A stretch of DNA of 64,000 bases from Bacillus sp. FJAT-27264 (GCF_001682855.1 NZ_MAQW01000012.1:1129858-1193857), one strand, 5' to 3'. Shown: positions 8,712 to 17,899, counted from the stretch's first letter. Notes: generated from the letters alone by a model not told the origin. Program-made: numbers and translations.

Positions 8712-9768
8712 ACCCATGGTTGTCATGCTGTTTATCCAACTGCATCTGACAGCGATGCTGTCTATTTTTACCGTGAGAATCCTTGAAGTCACCTCGCTAG
8801 CCCATTGGGAGGCTATTCTGCTTGACTGCGCACTAGAGATGCTGCTGGTCTGGGTCTACCTGAAGGGTTTATCGCGGTTCCCGGGAAAAAATATGATCGA
8901 AATCATCTCCGAGGCAACGGGAACATGGCTGGCCCGGCTGATTCTTCTCCCCTTCGCAGTCTTTCTGTTCTTCCACCTCACCTTGTTAAACCGTTATCAA
9001 ATTTTCAAAATCAACGTAGTTTTGCTTCAGGATACTCCGCTTTGGGCCATCACTTTGATCTATATGGCTCTCCCCTTGTATGCAGCGTGCAAAGGACTCT
9101 CTGTCATTCTCCGCATCAGTGCGGCGCTATTCATCTTCTACATTCCTTTTGTGCTGTTCTCCCTATTTATCAGTGCTCATAATTTCGACTTTCATAACAT
9201 CTTTCCGATCTGGGACCCGAAAATGACTTTTCTGTCCCACCCTACTTATTATTCCAGCCTCATCTCTTTTTCAGGCTTTCTGTTTCTTGGCATGCTATCC
9301 CTCGACAAACCTTTCAAACCCAACAGATTAATGTTGGTTGTGATTATCCTTGCCTTTTTCTACCTCTCCGCCGTTTATGTCCCGTTACTTATTTTCAGCG
9401 AGGAGGTCGCTATCACATTTCAATATCCTAACGTCCTCGCCTCAGACACGATTGATCTGGAATGGGTCGTTTTCGATTGGCTGCCTACATTCTCGGTGGT
9501 CTCCTCCACCGGTCTGGGCATTCTGGAAGCAGCTACGACACTCTGGACAGCTACGACTCTAATCAAGAAACTGTTTCTGCCTATCAACGAAGTGTGGATC
9601 GCCTCAGGTTTGACCTTAGCCATGTTTTTGCTCAGCATGCTGGTTAGAAATAGTTCTGACCTGAATCACTTCTTATTAATGAACAGCATCCCAGGAATTT
9701 ATAGCATACTCATCCTCCCGCTCGCTGTGGCTTTGTCCGGCTTATGGAAAAGGAGGGCCTCCGCTTGA
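8704..9768 (+). CDS. Spore germination protein, GerB-type permease subunit
   Basis: A 354-residue integral membrane protein of the APC/endospore germination permease family, the B subunit of the receptor. About ten hydrophobic segments are visible, starting with VVMLFIQLHLTAMLSIF. The family segment near residue 67 reads KNMIEIISEATGTWLARLIL. It overlaps the A gene by 8 bp (translational coupling) and its TGA stop overlaps the TTG start of the C gene. It is thought to form the germinant-binding transmembrane part. Confidence 0.93.
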   Translation: MTKPMVVMLFIQLHLTAMLSIFTVRILEVTSLAHWEAILLDCALEMLLVWVYLKGLSRFPGKNMIEIISEATGTWLARLILLPFAVFLFFHLTLLNRYQIFKINVVLLQDTPLWAITLIYMALPLYAACKGLSVILRISAALFIFYIPFVLFSLFISAHNFDFHNIFPIWDPKMTFLSHPTYYSSLISFSGFLFLGMLSLDKPFKPNRLMLVVIILAFFYLSAVYVPLLIFSEEVAITFQYPNVLASDTIDLEWVVFDWLPTFSVVSSTGLGILEAATTLWTATTLIKKLFLPINEVWIASGLTLAMFLLSMLVRNSSDLNHFLLMNSIPGIYSILILPLAVALSGLWKRRASA

Positions 9769-10844
9769 AGCGCAGAATCATTCCCCGGCTGCTGCTCGCA
9801 TTCTGCCTCCCTTGTCTGCTGAGTGGCTGCTGGGATATCAAAGACATCAACAAACGTTATCTCCCTGTGGTGATGGGCATCTGTGACGGAAAAACTGAAA
9901 CCTACCACGTAACCCTTCAGGTTCCTACTGTTACCGGGACGACCCAAATTCTGGAGCAGGAAGCCAAGTCCATCAGCAAAGCCCTTGATTTGATCCGGAC
10001 CAAATCTGAAAAGCATGTCGATCTTCTCCATTTGCGGTTGATCCTGATCAGTGAAAAAATGGCCGAAAAAGGGATCGACGACATTATAGACTACGCCATT
10101 CGGGCCGATGATATCTCCATTAAAGGCATGGTAGCCATTGTTACCGGAGACTTCCAGAAGGCACTGCACCATCAAGTCGGGCCAACGCCAGAGGTGTCCT
10201 CCTATGATTACTTCAGTGAAGAAGCCGGCTGGACGCCCAATGTATCGCTTGTCCGGTTGTGGGAGGCTTATAAAGTCAGCCGCTCTTACACACAAGATAC
10301 AGCTATTCCGCTGGTGGAGGCGGGAACAGACACGTTATATGAATTCAGAGGCTCCGCCATTATGAGGAACTCCAAGATGGTAGGCACATTAACGCCTGAT
10401 GAGACGCTGATCAACAATATTTTCTCTGAAAAATATACCGGCGGAACCATTGAGACCGCTGAAGATGCCAGCATCTTAATTAAGAAGGCCACGGTTCGTC
10501 ATCGAATAAAGTGGGGAGACTCCGGCCCTCAGTTAAACAGCAAGCTCCATCTGGATATTGAGGTTTCCGAGAATAAGCAAGGACTCTCCAATCAGGAAAT
10601 CACCCAGGAGATCAAGACATCCATTGAGAAACGGGGCGCCAATATCATCGACAAGCTACACACCCTCAAAGCAGACGTACTCGGGATTGGGCAATTGTTC
10701 AAGCCGAAGATGACGGTAGCACAGTTGAAGGAATGGAAGGAGAAATGGTACCCGAAATTGCAATCCAAAATTGAGGTTGAGATAAACATCCGAAATAACA
10801 TCTACCTTAAGGACAAGCTCAGGGAAAATAATCTCCGGATGTGA
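9765..10844 (+). CDS. Spore germination lipoprotein, GerC family
   Basis: The lipoprotein C subunit of the receptor. The TTG at 9765 is preferred over ATG 9744 because AAAGGAGG lies 8 bp upstream of it, giving 359 residues. The signal peptide has a basic start (KRRIIPR), a hydrophobic core and the lipobox LLSGC with Cys22. It is followed by the family segment WDIKDINKRYLPVVMG. The C-terminal region (IKTSIEKRGANIIDKLHTLKAD, then WYPKLQSKIEVEINI) matches the GerAC domain. It is the last gene of the operon, with a strong hairpin at 10871-10909. Confidence 0.94.
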   Translation: MKRRIIPRLLLAFCLPCLLSGCWDIKDINKRYLPVVMGICDGKTETYHVTLQVPTVTGTTQILEQEAKSISKALDLIRTKSEKHVDLLHLRLILISEKMAEKGIDDIIDYAIRADDISIKGMVAIVTGDFQKALHHQVGPTPEVSSYDYFSEEAGWTPNVSLVRLWEAYKVSRSYTQDTAIPLVEAGTDTLYEFRGSAIMRNSKMVGTLTPDETLINNIFSEKYTGGTIETAEDASILIKKATVRHRIKWGDSGPQLNSKLHLDIEVSENKQGLSNQEITQEIKTSIEKRGANIIDKLHTLKADVLGIGQLFKPKMTVAQLKEWKEKWYPKLQSKIEVEINIRNNIYLKDKLRENNLRM

Positions 10845-10870
10845 TGAATTATATACGATCTGACAATCAG

Positions 10871-10909
10871 AAAGCAGCGAGCCTCTCATGACAAGAGGCT
10901 CGCTGCTTT
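10871..10909. terminator. Hairpin between convergent ger operon and amidase gene
   Basis: A perfect 16-bp stem (10871-10886 with 10894-10909) with AAA/TTT edges lies between convergent genes. The T runs are short, so termination could work in both directions but less efficiently than a classic site. Confidence 0.75.
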
Positions 10910-10947
10910 GCTGTGACTTTATTAGGCTTGCTTATAGAAATTATATC

Positions 10948-12828
10948 TTAAGGTAGAAGTGCAGGTGCCTTGCGGTTATGCGTGCCTTGCTCATAAGCAT
11001 AAGCCAGTTTGATCAGTGTAGCCTCGTCAAACGGACGGCCCAGGAATTCCATACCTGCTGGCAGACCTTCCGACGTAAATCCGGCCGGAACCGAGATTGC
11101 AGGGAAGCCGCTGTAAGGACTAAGCCGGTTATTGGCACCGGCCTTGGAGGATTCTCCAATCGGTACAGTGGTCTGTACAGTGGATGGATAGATGATGGCG
11201 TCCAGATTGTTGTCAGCCATTACCTTCAAGAGCGCATCGCGTGTCAGCTTGGTGCGTTTGAGGACGATATCCTTATACTCCTGGGATTCCAGATCACGTG
11301 TATCACGCAACTTGTAGGTACTTTCATTCCCCTTTAAGAATTGTCCGGAGTTGATAATCTCTGTAAGCGTATGATAAGGCGCATCCGGCTGGTAGTTCGC
11401 CAGATATTCATTCAGTTGAGACTTGAATTCATATCCGCTAAGACTTGGATATTTCATGATTTCCGCCAGGTTCGGGATGGTGATCGGGGTTGTAATCGCC
11501 CCTAGCTTCTTCATGTCGGCAACAGCAGCATTCATCAGATTGGTAGTCGGCATTTCCTCTGGCTTGGTGCCGAATAACTCAGTAGCCACCCCGATTCGGG
11601 CACCTCTAAGACCGTTCACATCCAGATCCTTTGTATAATCGGTCTTGGAGCGACCAACGCTATAGGCTGTTGCAACATCATCGGCGTCATATCCAGAGGC
11701 ACTTCCTAGAAGAGTCGCTGCATCCGTTACGGTGCGGGCCAGCGGGCCGCCAACATCCTGGGTCAAGGCTAGCGGGATAATACCATCACGGCTGGTCAAG
11801 CCCACCGTTGGGCGGATACCCACCAGACTGTTATACGAAGATGGTATGCGGATCGAACCACCGGTATCCGTTCCAAGACCCGCTAAAGCGAAGTTAGCCG
11901 CAACAGAGGCGCCGGTACCTGCGCTGGACCCACCAGGACTGCGGTCAGGAGCATAAGGGTTCAAGGTCTGTCCACCCAGCGAGCTGGCTCCCGTAATACC
12001 CAAGGCGAACTCATCCAGATTGGCTTTGCCGATCACGATAGCACCGGCATCCTTGAGCTTCTTAACCATCTCGGCATCATGTGTCGGAATAGCATCCTTC
12101 AGACAAAGACATCCTGCCGTGGTCGGCAGATCAGCGGTAGCATAGTTATCTTTTACGATAATGGGAATGCCGTGCAGCGGTCCGCGAATGCCTTTGGTCT
12201 CTCTTTCTTTATCCATGGCTTCCGCAGTCTTAAGGGCATCGGAATTCACAGTGATTATCGCATTTAACTTTACACCTTGGTGATCATACTTATTGATCCG
12301 ATCCAGGTACATTTGAGTCAACTGTGTATAGGTCAACTTTCCTTGACCGACAGCTTTTTGAATATCAGCAATCGTTGTTTCCAGCAATTCAAAGGGCTTT
12401 AAATAATCATAGAGACGGTCAGCCAGCACCTGAGCCTGCTTCTCTGTCAAAAGCGCTTTAGGTTCAAAGCGGGCTGGACTCGTTCCCTGCATAAGCTGTT
12501 TCTCATTCAAGGCTCCAATTGCCCCGGCAGAAGCTGAATTATCAGGCACATCGACGAATGGCTCTTTGGCATCTGCCAGCTTGAGCGAAGTCCCCAGCAT
12601 AACAGCCAACTGTTCGCGAGACACACTCGGGGCCTCTTTCATCTGAAACGAAACGGTACTTCCAGCCCGTGAACTAGCATCGTTCATCAGGGAGACTAAT
12701 TCCTGTGAAGTAACCGGTTTGATCGAAGTTGCCACTGTTGGTGCTGCAAAAGCAGACAACGGAACGGACAACATCAAGGCTCCTGTTACTAGACCGGAGA
12801 TGATAGTAAATCTGGATTTTCTGAACAT
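10948..12828 (-). CDS. Secreted amidase-signature family protein with SLH-like N-terminal region
   Basis: A 626-residue exported protein. A signal peptide (MFRKSRFTIISG, hydrophobic core, cleavage near AFAA at 26-29) is followed by a degenerate SLH-like segment (residues about 70-143, including EPFVDVPDNSASAGAIGALN). The amidase-signature domain then begins near 150. The Ser-cisSer-Lys triad is present: Lys226 in IPIIVKDN, Ser301 in PGGSSAGT, and nucleophile Ser325 in DTGGSIRIPS, 24 residues later as in FAAH-like enzymes. Start is ATG after GGGGGAG. It probably hydrolyses an extracellular amide; the substrate is unknown. Confidence 0.9.
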   Translation of the reverse strand: MFRKSRFTIISGLVTGALMLSVPLSAFAAPTVATSIKPVTSQELVSLMNDASSRAGSTVSFQMKEAPSVSREQLAVMLGTSLKLADAKEPFVDVPDNSASAGAIGALNEKQLMQGTSPARFEPKALLTEKQAQVLADRLYDYLKPFELLETTIADIQKAVGQGKLTYTQLTQMYLDRINKYDHQGVKLNAIITVNSDALKTAEAMDKERETKGIRGPLHGIPIIVKDNYATADLPTTAGCLCLKDAIPTHDAEMVKKLKDAGAIVIGKANLDEFALGITGASSLGGQTLNPYAPDRSPGGSSAGTGASVAANFALAGLGTDTGGSIRIPSSYNSLVGIRPTVGLTSRDGIIPLALTQDVGGPLARTVTDAATLLGSASGYDADDVATAYSVGRSKTDYTKDLDVNGLRGARIGVATELFGTKPEEMPTTNLMNAAVADMKKLGAITTPITIPNLAEIMKYPSLSGYEFKSQLNEYLANYQPDAPYHTLTEIINSGQFLKGNESTYKLRDTRDLESQEYKDIVLKRTKLTRDALLKVMADNNLDAIIYPSTVQTTVPIGESSKAGANNRLSPYSGFPAISVPAGFTSEGLPAGMEFLGRPFDEATLIKLAYAYEQGTHNRKAPALLP

Positions 12829-13147
12829 GATGACTCCCCCGCTTTCAAGTTATGTAATCTAGTTGACTAGTAATTCCCCCTTATTATATTTCGTGTTATA
12901 TTTCCTTACAAACATAAATATTTAAATAAAAAGCGATTTCATAATTATTTATCTCAAATTATCTGCCATTTTCGGCATTATACTATCTATTTTGATTTAT
13001 ATTGTTTAATAATCCTTATAGAAATTGGTTGCACTAAAATGATATATAACGTAGTTCTAATATTCGTATATAGATTTTATGTTATATTACCTTACACAAA
13101 ATCTATTATATATTATTCCACACTTTCAATATGATAGATTTCCGCAC
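12829..13147. other. AT-rich intergenic region with two 16-bp direct repeats
   Basis: No gene is seen in this strongly AT-rich stretch. Apart from the promoter, it holds two copies of TGTTATATTNCCTTAC, at 12894-12909 and 13080-13095. They are in the same orientation, 186 bp apart, and differ at one base. The first lies in the amidase promoter spacer. Confidence 0.6.
12883..12911 (-). promoter_or_regulatory. Predicted sigma-A promoter of the amidase gene
   Basis: On the minus strand TTGTAA (12906-12911) and a perfect TATAAT (12883-12888) are 17 bp apart, about 55 bp before the amidase start. The spacer overlaps one copy of a 16-bp direct repeat. Confidence 0.6.
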
Positions 13148-13170
13148 ACAAAAAAACGGCATTTCTGCCG
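13148..13170 (-). terminator. Terminator of the epimerase gene
   Basis: A short GC stem (13157-13161 with 13166-13170) is followed on the minus strand by T7. It lies 24 bp past the epimerase stop. Confidence 0.7.
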
Positions 13171-13193
13171 CTTTTTGAAGAATGAATTCAGGA

Positions 13194-14090
13194 TTATGAG
13201 ATGCTCTTTATCCAGCTAAGCAGGGGTGCTTCCGAAGGCTGCCAGCCTAACAGATCTCTTGCATGTACCGCACGCACACGACTGTTGGAGGCGATGGCAA
13301 AACGAGCCCAGTCGCCCAGCTCTGCAATGGCCTCATCGGCCGGCCAGCTCGTTGTTTTGCCTCCAAAGCCCAGTGCTTCACTAACCGCTTTGGCGATATC
13401 CTGGAAAGACTCTTCCCCATTTTCAGCGAAGAAGTACGAAGCAGAAGGTGCTTTTTCCAGAGCCAAACGATACAATTCCGCCAAATCCTTGATATGAACA
13501 TTGGACCAACGGTTCACCCCTTTGCCTACATGAACGCCAGCTCCCACAGCCTTCGATTTGCGGATAACCTGTGGCAATTGATCGCTTTGTGTCGGTAAGC
13601 CGAGCGAATCACCGTAGATCATGGAAGGCACGATGACCACACTTCTCACCCACTCGTCGATTCCGGCTTGGCGCACCAGATTGTTGATAGCTACCCTGTC
13701 AGCCCGGATATCCATTGGAACAAACGGTGTTTCTTCTTCATAAATATTCTCACTTTTGGAATCGCCCCGGGCATCATCTCCCACCACACTGGAACCCGAT
13801 GTGTGCAGAAAAGCTTTGCCGGTACCACGCAAGGCGGCGATAAAGGTCTCGACTGCCCCTCTATGGTCCGAATCGGCGGTATGAATAACCGCGTCGCTTA
13901 GCTTAGCATACTTGGTTAGCACTTCATTGTCTTCAAGCGTACCCAGTACAGGCTCTATGCCTATTTCTTTAAGAGCATCCACCTTCTTCGGATCTCGCAC
14001 GAGCCCATAGACTACATGTCCAGCATCAATCAGCACCTTAGCTACAGACCCGCCAATATAACCTGTTGCACCTGTCACGAATACTTTCAT
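13194..14090 (-). CDS. NAD-dependent epimerase/dehydratase family protein (extended SDR)
   Basis: This encodes 298 residues from ATG 14090, which follows GGAGGAG; an upstream in-frame ATG lacks a site. The N-terminal Rossmann motif VTGATGYIGGSVAKVL binds NAD(P). The segment HTSGSSVVGDDARG and lack of a clear canonical YxxxK make it an atypical extended SDR, of the kind often annotated as nucleoside-diphosphate-sugar epimerase-like or NmrA-like. It lies 42 bp downstream of the DJ-1-like gene on the same strand and is probably cotranscribed with it. The substrate is unknown. Confidence 0.88.
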   Translation of the reverse strand: MKVFVTGATGYIGGSVAKVLIDAGHVVYGLVRDPKKVDALKEIGIEPVLGTLEDNEVLTKYAKLSDAVIHTADSDHRGAVETFIAALRGTGKAFLHTSGSSVVGDDARGDSKSENIYEEETPFVPMDIRADRVAINNLVRQAGIDEWVRSVVIVPSMIYGDSLGLPTQSDQLPQVIRKSKAVGAGVHVGKGVNRWSNVHIKDLAELYRLALEKAPSASYFFAENGEESFQDIAKAVSEALGFGGKTTSWPADEAIAELGDWARFAIASNSRVRAVHARDLLGWQPSEAPLLSWIKSIS

Positions 14091-14132
14091 AGTTTCTCTC
14101 CTCCTATATATTTTCACTTGTGAATAATGGGA

Positions 14133-14792
14133 TCAGCCTAGTTGTTCAATTACCGCTTTAGTTACAACCATTGTGGATTGCGGATTTTGCCCGGTAATCA
14201 GCCTGCCGTCCACCTCAACATGGGAAGTCCATTCCGGTGCAGCTACATAAATAGCGCCCAAGTCACGAATCTTGCTTTCCAGCAGGAACGGAAGGTGCTT
14301 GTCCAAGGTCGTCTGTGCTTCTTCCCGGTCAGTAAAGGCGCTGACGCGTTTGCCTGCAATCAGTGGTTGACCATTAGACAACGTGACATTTACCAGACCC
14401 GCTGGCCCGTGGCACACAGCAGCTACAATCTTGTCGCCTTCATAGAAAGCACGCAACAGTTTTTGCAGAGGCTCACTGCCCGGCAGATCGTACATCGTTC
14501 CATGTCCACCCGGCAGGAAGATGGCATCAAAACCTTCATCGGAGACATCTTCCAGTTTAATAGTATGTTCCAGATATTTCTCTGCATTCAAAATTTCCTG
14601 CGGGGTATCAGCATCCACACTACCCGGATCAACCGGAGCCTTGCCGCCGAGCGGACTTGCTACTGCCACTTCGTAACCACACTTTGTAAACTCAATATAA
14701 GCTTCAGCAAACTCAGAAAGCCAAATTCCTGTTGGTCTGCCTGCAAAAACTTCTGTATGGTTAGTGACTACGATCAACACTTTTTTCGCCAT
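14133..14792 (-). CDS. DJ-1/PfpI family type 1 glutamine amidotransferase domain protein
   Basis: A 219-residue protein of the Hsp31/DJ-1 group. The nucleophile elbow AAVCHGPAGL holds the catalytic Cys near residue 127. FLPGGHGTMYDLP supplies the second family motif, and the acidic residue comes from the GIWLSEFAEAYIEF region. Relatives act as glyoxalase III or protein chaperones that detoxify methylglyoxal, but this activity is not proven here. It is first in a two-gene unit with the epimerase and lies 151 bp downstream of a LysR gene on the same strand. Confidence 0.9.
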   Translation of the reverse strand: MAKKVLIVVTNHTEVFAGRPTGIWLSEFAEAYIEFTKCGYEVAVASPLGGKAPVDPGSVDADTPQEILNAEKYLEHTIKLEDVSDEGFDAIFLPGGHGTMYDLPGSEPLQKLLRAFYEGDKIVAAVCHGPAGLVNVTLSNGQPLIAGKRVSAFTDREEAQTTLDKHLPFLLESKIRDLGAIYVAAPEWTSHVEVDGRLITGQNPQSTMVVTKAVIEQLG

Positions 14793-14852
14793 TTTGTATT
14801 GCCTCCACTGATCTGAATTTTTATTGCTCCCCTATTGTAGTGCTTCACTATC

Positions 14853-14898
14853 CATAAAACAAATTATGAATTATAGATTTAAACATAAATATATTTAT
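14853..14898 (-). promoter_or_regulatory. Operator-like palindromes before the DJ-1 gene
   Basis: CATAA-N6-TTATG (14853-14868) and the perfect palindrome ATAAATATATTTAT (14885-14898) lie upstream of the DJ-1/epimerase unit and just past the LysR gene. LysR proteins often bind T-N11-A dyads, so the neighbouring LysR regulator is a candidate. The region is AT-rich, which makes chance dyads likely. Confidence 0.3.
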
Positions 14899-14943
14899 AG
14901 TTTTTGATATAAAAAAGACCGCCTAGCAGACACTGGCCGATCT

Positions 14944-15813
14944 CTATTCCTCTTCACGGATAACCGCCATAATCTCGCGGATCTGCGGCAAATGCTTGTG
15001 TTTAAGCTTATAAGCGAAGAACAATTCGTTTTTCACTTTTAAATCTTCATAAATCTCTTTCGTGTTAATTCTGGCGTCTTCATTAGTCAAATATGTAGTT
15101 ATAACACTAAGACCTGTACCGTTACCTATCGCCTTCAGGATCATATGTAAATTCGGAATGACATGAACTGGCCTGATCTGAGGGCGTTTGTTAAAATGCT
15201 CTCTCCAAATCCGCCGGATGATCGGCAGCTCCAGTCCATAACTCATCCAGGGCTGCGCAGACAGCCATTGCTCTCTTACCTCAAGGTCATCCGTATCTGG
15301 TATCTCATATTGACTCGGCGCCACAATGGCAAATTCCTCGTCCATTAATTTCAGGTACTCAATTCCCGGCGTCTGCACCTTCTGTGAAGTAATGATAATA
15401 TCCACCTTATCCTCTTTTAGCATCTCCAGCAATTCAGTGGCAGTCCCAAAATGGGTAATCGTGCGGAAATCGTATTGATGCAGCCGCGGAAGTATTTTTT
15501 CCATATAGAACTCATGCGCTGTCCCTATCTTAATCACTGTAATTGTCGGCAGCGATGCCGCTCTGAAATTCATTGTCGCCTCCTCTAGCGACTCGATTAG
15601 CGGGGCCAGCTGAGAGTACAGCTCCTTCCCGCGTTCAGTCGGTAGCATCTTACGTGCTGTTCGGATAAAAAGCGCTTCTCCCACCTCAGCCTCCAGGGAA
15701 GCCAAATGCTGGCTCATCGCCGGCTGTGTCATCATGCGAGTCTTGGCGGCCTCGGACACAGAGTTATGTTTATAGATATTACAGAAGCTTCTGTACCACT
15801 CAAAATCTGCCAT
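14944..15813 (-). CDS. LysR-family transcriptional regulator
   Basis: A 289-residue LysR protein. The winged HTH is in residues 1-60 (NSVSEAAKTRMMTQPAMSQHLASLE), followed by the effector-binding domain. Start is ATG after GGAGG. The downstream DJ-1/epimerase genes on the same strand are the natural candidate targets because no divergent gene exists: upstream is a VOC gene on the same strand. The inducer is unknown. The C-terminus ends with an acidic REEE tail. Confidence 0.87.
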   Translation of the reverse strand: MADFEWYRSFCNIYKHNSVSEAAKTRMMTQPAMSQHLASLEAEVGEALFIRTARKMLPTERGKELYSQLAPLIESLEEATMNFRAASLPTITVIKIGTAHEFYMEKILPRLHQYDFRTITHFGTATELLEMLKEDKVDIIITSQKVQTPGIEYLKLMDEEFAIVAPSQYEIPDTDDLEVREQWLSAQPWMSYGLELPIIRRIWREHFNKRPQIRPVHVIPNLHMILKAIGNGTGLSVITTYLTNEDARINTKEIYEDLKVKNELFFAYKLKHKHLPQIREIMAVIREEE

Positions 15814-15882
15814 ACTGCCTCCAGTCTCCTTCTTAACTAGATTTCAGGACTTACCTATTATTTAAACCACTCAGGATAAATC

Positions 15883-16296
15883 TCATCCCTGCGGCATTTG
15901 ACTCATGTCCATGTATAACACATTCCAGCGGTGACCGTCCGGATCAGCAAATCCGGCACCGTACATCCAGCCCTCGCCTCCGGGCTTTTTGTAGACCGTG
16001 CCGCCAGCCGCAAGCACCTTGCTCACCAGTTCATCGACTTCTTCCCGGCTCTCTGCGTCAATGGACAATAAGACCTCTGTCCCCTGCTGCGTATCTGCAA
16101 GCTCATGACCTGTAAAGCTCTTAAAAGTATCCTCAGGGAACAACATTACCATCACATTCTTGTCTCCAACGATCAGCCCTGCAGCTTCATCACTGTTTTC
16201 ATGCCTAGGGTGAAACGAAAAACCAAGCTTACCGAAGAACTCCCGTGACTTCTGAAGATTCTTTACCGGAAGGTTAATCCACAATTCTTTTGTCAA
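15883..16296 (-). CDS. VOC family protein (glyoxalase/bleomycin-resistance fold)
   Basis: This encodes 137 residues from TTG 16296, chosen because GGGAG lies 8 bp upstream; the reading frame extends to 16347 without a site. It has a single betaalphabetabetabeta repeat pair, starting KELWINLPVKNLQKSREFF and ending ADPDGHRWNVLYMD, the typical VOC tail. VOC enzymes use a metal and act on small electrophiles or as antibiotic-binding proteins; the substrate cannot be assigned. It is monocistronic by position. Confidence 0.88.
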   Translation of the reverse strand: MTKELWINLPVKNLQKSREFFGKLGFSFHPRHENSDEAAGLIVGDKNVMVMLFPEDTFKSFTGHELADTQQGTEVLLSIDAESREEVDELVSKVLAAGGTVYKKPGGEGWMYGAGFADPDGHRWNVLYMDMSQMPQG

Positions 16297-16606
16297 CGCG
16301 ATCGCTCCCTTTGAAGTTAAAATAGGTTTACAGCTACATATTAACACGCCTTAGTCGGACATGTTTACTTATAGATTGCGATTTTCTTTTTACTCATAAC
16401 TATCCATTTGAAAAAAGGTCGTTTGTTTGAATTATGTCCACGGGATCGATTTTCAAGCAAAAAGTTGTTCCTACAAACTTATCGGGGATAAGTTCTTCGA
16501 TTATTCAGATTATTTTTGTCTTCGCTTTTTTGCTTTTCCTCCAACAAAACAATCCCACTGAAATGATAACAATAATACATATTTTTACTGATATCTAGAG
16601 TATACG
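16297..16606. other. Intergenic region with a perfect palindrome and a possible small ORF
   Basis: No annotated-size gene is present. The palindrome AACTTATC-GGG-GATAAGTT (16476-16494) has perfect 8-bp arms. A plus-strand ORF at 16434-16598 would encode 54 residues with one hydrophobic segment (IIQIIFVFAFLLFLQ), but it has no convincing ribosome site. Both are candidates only. Confidence 0.35.
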
Positions 16607-16638
16607 CAAAAAGCAGCCTTTCCACTTGGAGGGCTGCT
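16607..16638 (-). terminator. Terminator of the MBL hydrolase gene
   Basis: A 9-bp stem with one wobble (16612-16620 with 16630-16638) is followed on the minus strand by T5, 33 bp past the MBL gene stop. Confidence 0.8.
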
Positions 16639-16670
16639 GTCCATTAACTAGCTGGGTACTATCTTAACGA

Positions 16671-17363
16671 TTACCGCAACATACGTTGAAACCGGTGTGA
16701 AGCTTGCCGCATGATTGGTCTACCATGACCAAAGCAGGCGATTTCGAAATCGTATTGACCCAATTTTTGAATACTTTGCTGCCCAACCCCTATATCTTCA
16801 TACCCCATACTGTAACCGAGTCCCGTCATGTTGGTTGCCACATCTGCTACGAACATAATTCCGCTATGCCCGGAATGCAAGAAACCAAGCTGACCCAGAC
16901 AGTGACCTGGGAGATGAACAGCTATTAAGTCATCAGAGAAGTCAGGATGATCACCATCTGCCAACCTAACATCAACTTGAACAGGTTCGACGGGAGTTCC
17001 CTTGCCAAAGAGACGGAACAATAGCTTGTTTAGCAGACCCGGAGCCGAAGTCATCGGCCGCATCGGCAACCCATTCTCTATAATGTCGGCATCCATCGCA
17101 TTTGCATAGATTTTAACATGTGGAAGCATCCGTTTCAGTGCTGCTGCGCTTCCGGCATGATCGGTATGGCAATGCGTAAGCAGAATAGACTTCAACTCCT
17201 CACGCTTGTGACCCAGCGATTCAATGGCTGTTATAATTTCATGTTCACTCCCGGGTAATCCCGTATCTATAAGTACAAGCCCGTGCTCCATTTCCAGCAG
17301 GTAGGCATTTACATTTTTCAGAGGCAATAAATAGATTCCATCAACTACAGGTTTGATCTTCAT
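16671..17363 (-). CDS. MBL-fold metallo-hydrolase
   Basis: This encodes 230 residues from ATG 17363 (a TTG lies one codon earlier), preceded by AAGGAAG. The metal-binding signature THCHTDH (His64, His66, Asp68, His69) is present, followed by a later His in LPGHCLGQ and Asp in FVADVA, giving a complete binuclear site. Family members include glyoxalase II-like thioesterases and lactonases, and the substrate is not readable. It lies downstream of the MarR gene on the same strand, but a MarR-type operator sits in the 98-bp gap, so it may have its own regulated promoter. Confidence 0.9.
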   Translation of the reverse strand: MKIKPVVDGIYLLPLKNVNAYLLEMEHGLVLIDTGLPGSEHEIITAIESLGHKREELKSILLTHCHTDHAGSAAALKRMLPHVKIYANAMDADIIENGLPMRPMTSAPGLLNKLLFRLFGKGTPVEPVQVDVRLADGDHPDFSDDLIAVHLPGHCLGQLGFLHSGHSGIMFVADVATNMTGLGYSMGYEDIGVGQQSIQKLGQYDFEIACFGHGRPIMRQASHRFQRMLR

Positions 17364-17401
17364 CAATCTCTTCCTTTCTAAATCAGGATGGGCTTGCCAG
17401 A

Positions 17402-17428
17402 AATATATTTAGCTATGCTAAATATATT
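17402..17428. promoter_or_regulatory. MarR-type operator before the MBL gene
   Basis: A perfect dyad has 12-bp arms (17402-17413 and 17417-17428) and a TAT centre. Its core ATTTAG-N5-CTAAAT is identical to the dyad over the MarR ribosome site at 17900-17920. It lies 39 bp before the MBL start. Confidence 0.75.
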
Positions 17429-17461
17429 CTCAAAAAAATCCCCCTCCTCTCAAATGTTTTT

Positions 17462-17899
17462 TTATTCCTCATTGGAAACATTGTTATGATTTTTCTGCAT
17501 CCACACCAGCATCAGCGAGATTTCTTCCGGGGACATTCCCTGCCGTACCACACTTTCCAGCTCCGTGATAATCTCCATACAAATCTTACTCTGAGCCAGT
17601 CCTGCATCCGTCAGATAAATCCGTTTGGACCGCGCATCCTGCGGATCTGACTTGCGAACCACCCAATCCCCTTCTACAAGAGCATTCAGCAGATTGGTAA
17701 GTGATGCGGGACGAATGCCAAGCCGCTCGTGCAATTCCTTCTGCGTCATGCCATCTCCCAAGGTCCACAATTGCTCCAGTACATTCACCTGTCCTGAAGT
17801 AAGACCGTAGGGTGCCAACTTCCTGTCATACATAGCGTTAAGATCGCGGTAAATCCGTTTATTCCAATACACGATATATCCACTGAATGGATGACCCAC
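17462..17899 (-). CDS. MarR-family transcriptional regulator
   Basis: A 145-residue winged-helix repressor. The dimerisation helices flank the wHTH (MTQKELHERLGIRPASLTNLLNALVEG, broken here only for citation at residues 54-80), with the wing around DPQDARSKRIYLTDAG. Start is GTG 17899 with GGAGG inside the operator dyad at 17900-17920. It is probably autorepressed and also controls the downstream MBL gene through the matching dyad at 17402-17428. The inducer is unknown. Confidence 0.9.
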   Translation of the reverse strand: MGHPFSGYIVYWNKRIYRDLNAMYDRKLAPYGLTSGQVNVLEQLWTLGDGMTQKELHERLGIRPASLTNLLNALVEGDWVVRKSDPQDARSKRIYLTDAGLAQSKICMEIITELESVVRQGMSPEEISLMLVWMQKNHNNVSNEE

